Assembly: GCA_003695215.1 (NCBI GenBank)
Contig: RFIM01000218.1
Location: 1-7,240, forward strand
DNA: 7,240 bases
Origin: Chloroflexota bacterium
Lineage (GTDB): Bacteria; Chloroflexota; Anaerolineae; Aggregatilineales; UBA2796
Direction: 5' to 3'
A program made the translations under genes and the position numbers. Below, one piece after another: positions 1 through 5,549 of the stretch. The notes beneath the pieces are model-generated. The model was not told the DNA's origin, did not search any database, and saw only the letters and a list, made by a program, of their open reading frames with translations. Position 1 is the stretch's first letter, and every line of letters starts with the position of its first letter.

Positions 1-299
1 GCGGCGAGATCGCCGGCGCGCTCAATGGCGGGCCCGGCCGTCACGCGGATGTTGACGCCCATTTCCTTGGCCATGACGTGCGATAAGGTCGTCTTGCCGA
101 TGCCAGGCGGCCCGTAGAACAAGATGTGATCCAGCACTTCCTTGCGCGCCTTGGCAGCTTCTACAAGGATTTGCAAATTAGCGACTACGCGATCCTGCCC
201 GATGATCTCGCGCAGCAGCTGTGGGCGCAAGTTCTGTTCCTGATCTTCGCTACGGCGCTTGCCCGTCACTAAACGCTTGTCAGCAGGCGATTCAGGCAT
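1..299 (-). CDS. ruvB: Holliday junction branch migration ATPase RuvB, N-terminal part (3' end outside window)
   Basis: The first 99 codons are visible. RuvB is the hexameric AAA+ motor that, with RuvA, drives branch migration of Holliday junctions in recombination repair. Seen here: a short variable N-terminus, then NLRPQLLREIIGQDRV (residues 23-38), the RuvB entry segment just before the ATPase core; a Walker A motif GPPGIGKT at 63-70; and VTAGPAIERAGDLAA at 86-100, the conserved RuvB stretch following Walker A. The ATG at 299-297 starts only 5 bp after the stop of the polyprenyl synthase gene, so translation is probably coupled; no clear Shine-Dalgarno precedes it. The Walker B, sensor and C-terminal winged-helix regions lie beyond position 1. 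The family assignment is secure from the motif set; completeness of the gene cannot be judged. Confidence 0.95.
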   Translation of the reverse strand, partial: MPESPADKRLVTGKRRSEDQEQNLRPQLLREIIGQDRVVANLQILVEAAKARKEVLDHILFYGPPGIGKTTLSHVMAKEMGVNIRVTAGPAIERAGDLA

Positions 300-304
300 A
301 GGCA

Positions 305-1411
305 CTAGAGGCTACGATCGATCAGATATTCTGCCCATTGCTGCAGCAGATCGCGATAGGGCGAAGGCGGCACTGCTTCCAGCGCGCTCAGCGCCGAGCG
401 CACCATGCTCTCGGCAAGCGCTTGCGTGTAGGCGATGCTGCCAATGGCCTCCAGAATGTGTGTGGCTTGTTCAATTTGCTCGGCTGTGGCGTTAGCGTTG
501 CCGATGACTTGCATTAGTGCCTGTCGCTGCGCTTCGTTGGCATGCCGCAGGGCGTGGAAGACGATCAAGGTCTTCTTGCCTTCGCGCAAATCGGCGCCAA
601 CGGGCTTGCCCGTCTTGGCGGAGTCGCCGATCACGCCCAGCACGTCATCTTGGAGTTGGAAAGCCGTGCCGCACTGGCTGCAAAACTGTTCGATCTTCGC
701 CACTAGCGGATGCTCGCCGACGACATCGCCCAGGCCGATGCGCGCGCCTGCCCTGCCCGCGTAGGCGTACAAGACGCCCGTCTTCTTGCGCAGCATCTCT
801 AGCACGTCATTCTCGCTGAGATGGATCGTATCGCGCCGTGCGGCAAATTGTACGTCTAGCGTCTCGCCTTCCACCAAAGTCAGCTGCACGTCTGTGGCAA
901 GCTCAGAGACCAGGCTCAGCACCAGGGCAGGCTCAACGCCATAGCGCGTGTACATGTCGTGGAAGAGCATGTAAGACCACGACTGCTGCACATCGCCGGC
1001 TAAGATGCCGATCACGCGCCCATAGTGGGCTGCATCCTCAGGATTGAAGCCGAACTCTGCGGCGCCGCGCTCAGCGAAGGCCACATGCACGGTCGGCGCG
1101 CCACGGCGCGTCTGATCGCGGTCGATGATATCGTCATGGACGAGCGTCCAGGTGTGGTAGAGTTCCACACCCGCGGCAGCAGGGACGGCATGGGCTTCAT
1201 CGCCGCCAACTGCGGCGCAGGAGAGCATCAGCACGGCAGGGCGCAAGGATTTGCCGCTCAGCCGCAAGTAATGGAAGGCGGCTTCGCGAATATGTGCAGG
1301 CCGCAAGCGCTGACCGTAGCTGTGATTGAACAGGTAGTCATAGACGCGCTGACGGCGCTGTGCGAGCGCTTCGAAGAGTTGAGCGTAACGAGCGTTCGAT
1401 AGAGCAGTCAC
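305..1411 (-). CDS. Polyprenyl (isoprenyl) diphosphate synthase, trans-type, geranylgeranyl-like
   Basis: A 368-residue all-helical trans-prenyltransferase that condenses allylic diphosphates with isopentenyl diphosphate, feeding carotenoid, quinone or other isoprenoid synthesis in the cytoplasm. Seen: GKSLRPAV (53-60, IPP-binding region); the first aspartate-rich motif DDIID (93-97) followed by RDQTRRG; KKTG (209-212); the second motif as QLQDDVLGVIGD (252-263); and GKPVGADLREGKKT (268-281). The second motif ends in G instead of D (DDVLG), which is common in the IdsA/GGPP-synthase-like branch. A Trp sits five residues before the first motif, where short-chain enzymes carry an aromatic chain-length residue, so a C15-C20 product is likely (inference). 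Start is GTG, with GGAAGG 9 nt upstream. The gene follows the phytase-like gene by 20 bp and precedes ruvB by 5 bp, indicating an operon. Exact product length is not decidable from sequence alone. Confidence 0.92.
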   Translation of the reverse strand: MTALSNARYAQLFEALAQRRQRVYDYLFNHSYGQRLRPAHIREAAFHYLRLSGKSLRPAVLMLSCAAVGGDEAHAVPAAAGVELYHTWTLVHDDIIDRDQTRRGAPTVHVAFAERGAAEFGFNPEDAAHYGRVIGILAGDVQQSWSYMLFHDMYTRYGVEPALVLSLVSELATDVQLTLVEGETLDVQFAARRDTIHLSENDVLEMLRKKTGVLYAYAGRAGARIGLGDVVGEHPLVAKIEQFCSQCGTAFQLQDDVLGVIGDSAKTGKPVGADLREGKKTLIVFHALRHANEAQRQALMQVIGNANATAEQIEQATHILEAIGSIAYTQALAESMVRSALSALEAVPPSPYRDLLQQWAEYLIDRSL

Positions 1412-1431
1412 TCACAGAATCCTTCCAACAG

Positions 1432-2613
1432 TTAGCGAATCGGGCGTTGAAAAGCTGAGTCTAGGGCGAAAGGCTGCGCCAAGCGTATGGCGATGAACTC
1501 AGTGGCGTCGGCTTCAACGCTGCTGCGTCCTAAGCCATAGGGCAGGCGATTGTTGTTGGCGATCAAGAGCGTTTGCTCGTCAAGCGGATAGAGCGCTGTG
1601 ATCTCGGCGAATGGGAAGCGGAATGGATCGCCTAGGCCGAAGGCATCGGGCGGCGGCGCAAAGACGTCGCTGGTGGAAATGCCGTTCGGATCGGCCAGGT
1701 TGAGCAAATCGGCGACTTGCGTCTTGCTGCCGTTGGTCAGGTTGATCAGGAAGACGCGCTTGAAAGCAGCGGCGCGATTCTCCCTTTGGTCGGCTTCGAT
1801 CACGAAGGCTTCTTGATCGTTGATCATGGCGAAGCCGCCAAGCACATGCTCAGGGCTCTCCAGCCTGTAGGTCGTCGGCAGATCGGCGAAGGTGCGCGTA
1901 GTCAGATCGTAAGTGCGGAAGACGACCAGTTGGCGATCGGTTGTGCTGCGCTGGGCGATGATCAAGGCCGCGCCATCAGGATAGATGCTCATGCCTTGCA
2001 AGGCGCCGCCACCAAGCGGCACAGGCGGCTCGAGCAGCTTACCGAAGGCGTCGAAGCGCATCAGCGCTGGCGTGCGTGCCTCTGCGACCCAGAAATTGCC
2101 GCCTGAGACGCGCTGAAAGGCGCGCGGCGCGAAGTCGGCGCCGCTCAGATAGCGCAAAGCCGTCTCGCCGTTGACAATCGGGCGCTCAATGCGCCGATCA
2201 GGATCGCCTAAGTGCTGCCAATTCAAGAGCAAGACATCGCCACTGCCGCCCTGAGCACGGCGGAAGGCCAGCTCAGCTGTGTAGAAGCGCAGCAGGTAGT
2301 CGCTGCTTTGGGCTGAGGTGCCCAGCTGCGCATTGAAGAGCAGCAGCCATGTGTTCGGGTACTCGCCTGGCAAGATCGCGCTGATGGTGCCAACAGGCTG
2401 ACTATCGAATGGGAACTTGACGCCGTTGATCAGCGCGCCAGCGGCCAAAGCCGCGCCAGCAGGCTGACCGTCGACTTGGGTATTGGCAGGCATCACAGCG
2501 CGCCCGACCAGCTGCGCCGCGCCGTTTTGCGCCAAAGCCTGCCCTGCGCTCAGCAGCGCGCTGCTGAGCAGCCAAAAGCCTAGCCATGCAGATCGTATGC
2601 CGAATTTGCGCAT
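1432..2613 (-). CDS. Secreted phytase-like (esterase-like activity of phytase) domain protein
   Basis: A 393-residue exported protein with a beta-propeller-like PF13449-type domain. Seen: basic N-terminus MRKFGIR, hydrophobic core to about residue 26 and a probable signal-peptidase site ALA|Q at 26-29. The domain shows the family's landmarks: FWVAEARTPALMRFD (174-188), LQGMSIYPDGAALIIAQ (205-221), GFAMINDQEAFVIEADQRE (260-278) followed by KRVFLINL, and FAEITALYPLDEQTLLIANN (335-354) ending in TEFIAIRL. Biochemical activity in this family is mostly unproven; phosphatase or esterase activity should not be assumed. I chose ATG 2613 rather than a TTG 39 nt further upstream because AGGAG lies 11 nt before it and because the upstream TTG overlaps the -10 of the proposed promoter. 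First gene of the unit with the polyprenyl synthase and ruvB. No functional link to them is obvious. Confidence 0.8.
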   Translation of the reverse strand: MRKFGIRSAWLGFWLLSSALLSAGQALAQNGAAQLVGRAVMPANTQVDGQPAGAALAAGALINGVKFPFDSQPVGTISAILPGEYPNTWLLLFNAQLGTSAQSSDYLLRFYTAELAFRRAQGGSGDVLLLNWQHLGDPDRRIERPIVNGETALRYLSGADFAPRAFQRVSGGNFWVAEARTPALMRFDAFGKLLEPPVPLGGGALQGMSIYPDGAALIIAQRSTTDRQLVVFRTYDLTTRTFADLPTTYRLESPEHVLGGFAMINDQEAFVIEADQRENRAAAFKRVFLINLTNGSKTQVADLLNLADPNGISTSDVFAPPPDAFGLGDPFRFPFAEITALYPLDEQTLLIANNNRLPYGLGRSSVEADATEFIAIRLAQPFALDSAFQRPIR

Positions 2614-2624
2614 TGCCTCACGCG

Positions 2625-2629
2625 CTCCT
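2625..2629 (-). promoter_or_regulatory. Shine-Dalgarno of the phytase-like gene
   Basis: AGGAG on the minus strand, 11 nt before ATG 2613. It supports that start over the longer TTG start at 2652, which lacks both a ribosome binding site and room for a transcript leader. Confidence 0.6.
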
Positions 2630-2651
2630 GATTGCCGAAGCTCATGAGGCA

Positions 2652-2681
2652 ATTGTATGCTGTGCTGCGGATTTACGCCAA
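2652..2681 (-). promoter_or_regulatory. Sigma70-type promoter of the phytase-like/polyprenyl synthase/ruvB unit
   Basis: On the minus strand TTGGCG (2681-2676) is separated by 18 bp from TACAAT (2657-2652). The -10 matches 5 of 6 consensus bases and the -35 4 of 6. Transcription would begin near 2645, giving a leader of about 32 nt before ATG 2613. The spacing and -35 resemble the promoter at 4089-4118. Assigned by eye, without experimental support. Confidence 0.6.
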
Positions 2682-2701
2682 CACTTGGTGAGGCAATTTC
2701 A

Positions 2702-2740
2702 GCGCTCAGCCTGGCAGCTTGCGCGCACCAGGCTGAGCGC
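2702..2740 (-). terminator. Strong hairpin after the DUF4397-PCu(A)C gene, without a U tract
   Basis: A perfect 13-bp inverted repeat (2702-2714 with 2728-2740, arm GCGCTCAGCCTGG) with a 13-nt loop begins 15 nt after the PCu(A)C stop codon. The stem is GC-rich and should be very stable, but it is followed on the minus strand by TGAAATT and not by a run of T. It may terminate transcription, stabilise the 3' end of the mRNA, or insulate the downstream promoter at 2652-2681. Confidence 0.5.
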
Positions 2741-2754
2741 CAGGATGCGTGAGA

Positions 2755-3600
2755 TTACGGCATCCGAACGGGCAAATCGAAGGTGACCTTCTTGCCCGAC
2801 TTGAAGATCAAGGTGAGCGTGATGCTATCGCCTGCCTTCAGCTCGCGCTTCAGCTCCATCAGCATGACGTGCAGGCCGCCTGGCTTCAGCTCAGTGACGC
2901 TGCCCAAAGGCAAGCTGATGCCTTCAGCCAATGGCTTCATCATCGCCATGTCGTTCTCGACCACAGTCTCATGCAGCTCGACCAGGCCTGCCACGTCGCT
3001 CTCAGCGGCGATCAGCACGTCCGACTGGCTGCCCATATTCTCGATCTTCATGTAGGCTGCGCTGACACCAAAGCCGCCTTGGCCCGTGTGCCCGTGACTG
3101 CCATGGCCGTGGCTGCCCGCCATAGCTGAAGGCCGCGCGAAGGCACCCGTGATCACGATATCGCCAACGCGCGCTTCGCCCTTGGCTGCGCTCATCATCA
3201 TGCCCATGCCGTGCGCAGGATTATCGTTCAGCAGCACTACCTCAAAGGTGTTATCTGCCAACGAGCCGACTGCTGCAGCGGTGTAATAGCCGTTATCGTG
3301 TTCATCGAAGGTCAGCTTGATCGGCTCAGGCGTGACCGAATCCTCGATCTTGCCGCCCGCAGGCACAATCACGACCTCGAAAGCGGTGCCTGAGAGCGCC
3401 AAGTAGTCTGTGACGCCCTTGTAAGCCAGATTCTCGACCACCTTCGCGCCGTTCAGGAAGACGTCCACAGCGGGCGAAGTCGGCGAGAGGTGTGCTACGC
3501 GCAAGTGCGCGCCATGCTTGTGCGCAGCGCTAAAGCTGATGGGCAGCAGCGCCAACGCCAAGGCCACAACGACCGACAAACGCAACAGATGCTTACGCAT
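2755..3600 (-). CDS. Secreted DUF4397-PCu(A)C fusion, probable copper-binding protein
   Basis: A 281-residue exported protein with two domains. Residues 1 to about 26 form a signal peptide (MRKHLLRLS, then a hydrophobic stretch ending near SFSAA). Residues 32 to about 127 match DUF4397, with VAHLSPTSPAVDVFLNG and VTDYLALSGTAFEVVIVPAG as landmarks. From about 144 it is a PCu(A)C-type copper chaperone domain (VGDIVITGAFARPS, AAYMKIEN, VELHE, ELKPGGLHVMLM). The copper ligands are present as H210-X10-M221-X22-H244-X-M246; the usual spacing is H-X10-M-X21-H-X-M. Two further metal-type stretches are HGMGMMM (130-136) and HGHGSHGH (164-171), the latter inserted in a loop of the PCu(A)C domain. PCu(A)C proteins deliver Cu(I), typically to the CuA site of cytochrome oxidase; the DUF4397 part is uncharacterised. 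ATG 3600 was chosen over a TTG 33 nt upstream because AGGAG lies 8 nt before it. It lies 78 bp after the small membrane-protein gene, with no terminator between them. Confidence 0.85.
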   Translation of the reverse strand: MRKHLLRLSVVVALALALLPISFSAAHKHGAHLRVAHLSPTSPAVDVFLNGAKVVENLAYKGVTDYLALSGTAFEVVIVPAGGKIEDSVTPEPIKLTFDEHDNGYYTAAAVGSLADNTFEVVLLNDNPAHGMGMMMSAAKGEARVGDIVITGAFARPSAMAGSHGHGSHGHTGQGGFGVSAAYMKIENMGSQSDVLIAAESDVAGLVELHETVVENDMAMMKPLAEGISLPLGSVTELKPGGLHVMLMELKRELKAGDSITLTLIFKSGKKVTFDLPVRMP

Positions 3601-3608
3601 TGTCCTCT

Positions 3609-3613
3609 CTCCT
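3609..3613 (-). promoter_or_regulatory. Shine-Dalgarno of the DUF4397-PCu(A)C gene
   Basis: AGGAG, followed by a second purine block AGAGG, 8 nt before ATG 3600 on the minus strand. It is the best ribosome binding site in the window and fixes the start, giving a signal peptide that begins MRKHLLRLS. Confidence 0.75.
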
Positions 3614-3678
3614 AGGTATGCTAGAGTTTTCAACAGGTTGACTGATTGAGTATGGATAGAACCGACGAATAGGCAGAC

Positions 3679-4065
3679 TCAGGTGCCTAGGAGGAGTCGT
3701 GGTGGCGGCCGAAGCGGCGCCAGCGCAAACGGCTGAGCGTCCTGGCTCTCTAGCGTGAGTGGCGTGGCAAAAGCGTCGGTCTGGGCAAGAAGGCTGAGCG
3801 CGGGCGCCAAAAAGACGAGCGCCACGTTCGTCTGGAGCGGATTCGCAGTGTGATGCTGATCGGCGGCGCTCGGCTGCGCAGATGGATTCCAGTCGCCGCA
3901 CATGAAGTCCTCGCTCATGATCGGTGAGGATTCAGGCGCAGCGACGTAGAAATATAGCAAGCCGTGCCGTTGGCACATGGAAGGCGCTATCAGCGATAGC
4001 CAGAGCGCGATCCAGGTGATGACAATCAGCTCAACTCTGCTCTTGATGAAGGCTGAGTAGCTCAT
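3679..4065 (-). CDS. Small membrane-anchored or exported protein of unknown function
   Basis: A 128-residue protein I do not recognise. Seen: a hydrophobic segment at 11-29 (LIVITWIALWLSLIA) that could be a membrane anchor or uncleaved signal; a central part holding potential metal ligands (M30, C31, H34, M50, M55, C56, H71, H72); a second hydrophobic stretch at 79-94 (TNVALVFLAPALSLLA); and a proline/arginine-rich tail APLRPPPRLLL. This layout loosely recalls small DUF2946-like proteins found near copper genes, but I cannot show homology. Reality of the gene is supported by a consensus promoter at 4089-4118 whose transcript would begin about 17 nt before ATG 4065, and by position ahead of the copper-type gene in the same direction. 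No Shine-Dalgarno is visible. A shorter overlapping reading frame at 3593-3901 lacks comparable features. Confidence 0.55.
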   Translation of the reverse strand: MSYSAFIKSRVELIVITWIALWLSLIAPSMCQRHGLLYFYVAAPESSPIMSEDFMCGDWNPSAQPSAADQHHTANPLQTNVALVFLAPALSLLAQTDAFATPLTLESQDAQPFALAPLRPPPRLLLGT

Positions 4066-4088
4066 AGTTATTGAGACCGACGCCCAGA

Positions 4089-4118
4089 ATTATACCAACA
4101 GTAGCGCGCGCCTGCCAA
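4089..4118 (-). promoter_or_regulatory. Strong sigma70-type promoter of the small-protein/PCu(A)C unit
   Basis: On the minus strand TTGGCA (4118-4113) and a perfect TATAAT (4094-4089) are separated by 18 bp. Predicted transcription start is near 4082, so the leader to ATG 4065 is only about 17 nt. The -35 lies 7 bp from the -35 of the opposing frr promoter, so a regulator or polymerase bound at one could affect the other. Confidence 0.7.
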
Positions 4119-4125
4119 CTCTGGA

Positions 4126-4154
4126 TTGACAAGCCCTAGCTGTTGCGCCACAAT
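4126..4154 (+). promoter_or_regulatory. Sigma70-type promoter of frr-uppS-cdsA
   Basis: A perfect TTGACA (4126-4131) is followed after 17 bp by CACAAT (4149-4154). Transcription would start near 4161, leaving a leader of about 50 nt to frr. That leader contains a small 5-bp hairpin GCCGA-TCGG-TCGGC (4164-4177) and a plausible AGGGA ribosome binding site (4198-4202), 9 nt before ATG 4212. Confidence 0.7.
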
Positions 4155-4211
4155 CTTGAAGGCGCCGATCGGTCGGCAGCACAACATTAAAACTGATAGG
4201 GACAACCTGCC

Positions 4212-4769
4212 ATGATCAACGACGTTTTAAAAGATGCCGAAGGGCGGATGAAGAGCGCCATCGCTGCCCTTGAAGAGAACTTAAGCGGCATCCGTACAGG
4301 GCGCGCCAGCCCTGCCCTTGTGGAAAAAATTCAAGTGGATTATTACGGCACGCCGACGCCGCTCTACCAGATGGCCAACATCAGCGTGCCGGAAGCGCTA
4401 CTGATTGTCATTAAGCCGTTCGATAAAAGCACGATTAAGGATATCGAGAAAGCGATCCGCGCCAGCGAGCTGGGCTTGAATCCGTCTAACGACGGGACGA
4501 TCATCCGCGTGCCTCTGCCGCCACTGACCACTGAGCGCCGCAAGGAACTGGTGAAAGTCGTCCATCAGCGCCTTGAGGAAGCGCGCGTGGCAGTGCGCAA
4601 TGTGCGCCGCCACGTCATTGAAGAGCTGCGCGAGTTCGAGAAAGAGAGCTTGATCTCAGAAGATGAGGCGCGCAACGGGCAGGAGAGCATTCAAAAGTTG
4701 ACGGATCGCTACATTGGGCAGATCGATGAGATCGGCAAACGCAAAGAGCAGGAAATCATGGCGGTCTGA
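4212..4769 (+). CDS. frr: Ribosome recycling factor
   Basis: RRF splits the post-termination ribosome together with EF-G and acts in the cytoplasm. At 185 residues it has the normal family length and is collinear throughout. Seen: the N-terminal helix of the three-helix bundle with NLSGIRTGRASPALVE (23-38), which carries the conserved RTGRA arginines; the beta/alpha/beta domain with VDYYGTPTPL (42-51), VPEALLIVIKPFD (59-71) and LNPSNDGTIIRVPLPPLT (89-106); then ERRKELVK and two long charged helices to the C-terminus. It opens a plus-strand unit with its own promoter. In many genomes frr follows pyrH/tsf, but here it is preceded by a divergent copper-type unit, a local rearrangement. uppS follows after 47 bp with no terminator. 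Confidence 0.98.
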   Translation: MINDVLKDAEGRMKSAIAALEENLSGIRTGRASPALVEKIQVDYYGTPTPLYQMANISVPEALLIVIKPFDKSTIKDIEKAIRASELGLNPSNDGTIIRVPLPPLTTERRKELVKVVHQRLEEARVAVRNVRRHVIEELREFEKESLISEDEARNGQESIQKLTDRYIGQIDEIGKRKEQEIMAV

Positions 4770-4816
4770 GCGCGGCTTAGCTTTGCCTGAAGACACAGAA
4801 TAGGTAGCATTGCTTT

Positions 4817-5539
4817 ATGAGCGAGAGTCCTGCGTCATTGCCTGAACGGATTCCTTATCACGTGGCTATCATCATGGATGGCAACGGACGCTGGGCCAAA
4901 GCGCGTGGTTTGCCGCGCCATGCGGGCCATCGGGCAGGCGTGGAGAATTTACGGCGCATCCTGCGCGCTAGCGCGGAGTTCGGCATCCGCGTGCTGACGG
5001 TTTACGCCTTCTCGACCGAGAATTGGGGACGGCCAGCCGACGAGGTGCGCGGCTTGCTGAACATCTTGCGCACGGTCATCGATCGCGAGTTCGATACACT
5101 GAACGCTAACGGCGTTCAGTTGCGCCACATCGGCAATTTGGAAGGACTCTCGCCTGAGCTGCAGCAGAAAGTGCGCGACGCCATTGAGAAGACGCGCAAT
5201 AACGATCAGCTGATCCTCAACCTTGCCTTCAACTATGGCGGACGCGATGAGATCATCCGCGCCATGCGCCGAATCGTGCGCGATGGCATCCCGCCCGAGC
5301 AAATCGACGAGACGCTCTTCAATTTCTACCTAGATACGGCCGGTGTGCCTGATCCTGATTTGATCATCCGCACTGGCGGCGAGATGCGCATCAGCAACTT
5401 CCTGGTCTGGCAGAGCGTTTATGCCGAGTACTACACCACGCCGAAATTCTGGCCTGACTTCGATGAAGAGGAGCTGTTGCAAGCCATTCGCCATTACAAT
5501 CAGCGTGAGCGGCGCTTTGGCCTGGTGATCAATCCATAA
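4817..5539 (+). CDS. uppS: Isoprenyl transferase, probable undecaprenyl diphosphate synthase (cis-type)
   Basis: A cis-prenyltransferase that elongates farnesyl diphosphate to the C55 lipid carrier for peptidoglycan and other wall polymers. 240 residues, typical length. Seen: VAIIMDGNGRWAKARGLPR (16-34) with the catalytic Asp21 and the diphosphate-binding Asn/Gly/Arg loop; HRAGVENLRRIL (38-49); LTVYAFSTENWGRP (60-73), the substrate-binding segment; LNLAFNYGGRDEI (134-146); and the C-terminal signature DPDLIIRTGGEMRISNF (179-195) followed by LVWQSVYAEYY. All expected conserved positions are present. The name uppS instead of a shorter-chain homologue rests on the motif set and on the neighbouring frr and cdsA; chain length is not proven. 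AGGTAG lies 9 nt before the ATG. Confidence 0.96.
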   Translation: MSESPASLPERIPYHVAIIMDGNGRWAKARGLPRHAGHRAGVENLRRILRASAEFGIRVLTVYAFSTENWGRPADEVRGLLNILRTVIDREFDTLNANGVQLRHIGNLEGLSPELQQKVRDAIEKTRNNDQLILNLAFNYGGRDEIIRAMRRIVRDGIPPEQIDETLFNFYLDTAGVPDPDLIIRTGGEMRISNFLVWQSVYAEYYTTPKFWPDFDEEELLQAIRHYNQRERRFGLVINP

Positions 5540-5549
5540 AAGCGCAGCC

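Larger units (their letters stand above)
2612..2698. repeat. Three copies of TGAGGCAAT around the promoter and start codon
   Basis: TGAGGCAATT occurs on the plus strand at 2645-2654 and 2689-2698, 44 bp apart, and TGAGGCAAT occurs inverted (minus strand) at 2612-2620, where its last two bases are the first two of the ATG start codon. The copies therefore flank the -35, overlap the -10/transcription start, and cover the translation start. They could be operator half-sites, or, in read-through RNA, arms of a hairpin (2612-2622 with 2643-2653, 11 pairs including one G-U). Function is inference; the repeats themselves are plain in the sequence. Confidence 0.6.

Noticed and set aside
1025..1402. 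Plus-strand open frame of 125 codons inside the polyprenyl synthase gene
   Set aside because: It lies entirely antisense to a gene with full family motifs and its product shows no recognisable domain; low stop frequency follows from the GC content.
1717..2106. Plus-strand open frame of 129 codons antisense to the phytase-like gene
   Set aside because: The minus-strand frame has a signal peptide and family landmarks; the plus frame has neither, nor a ribosome binding site.
3631..3642. Short inverted repeat TCAAC-AG-GTTGA upstream of the PCu(A)C gene as a copper-regulator operator
   Set aside because: Five-base arms occur often by chance and the sequence does not match the CopY, CueR or CsoR operator forms I know.
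3593..3901. Minus-strand frame of 102 codons overlapping the small membrane-protein gene
   Set aside because: No hydrophobic or domain features, no start signal, and it overlaps both the small protein and the PCu(A)C start; the frame from ATG 4065 fits the promoter better.
4155..4211. Riboswitch or attenuator in the frr leader
   Set aside because: Only a 5-bp hairpin with a 4-nt loop is visible in about 50 nt; too small for a known riboswitch.
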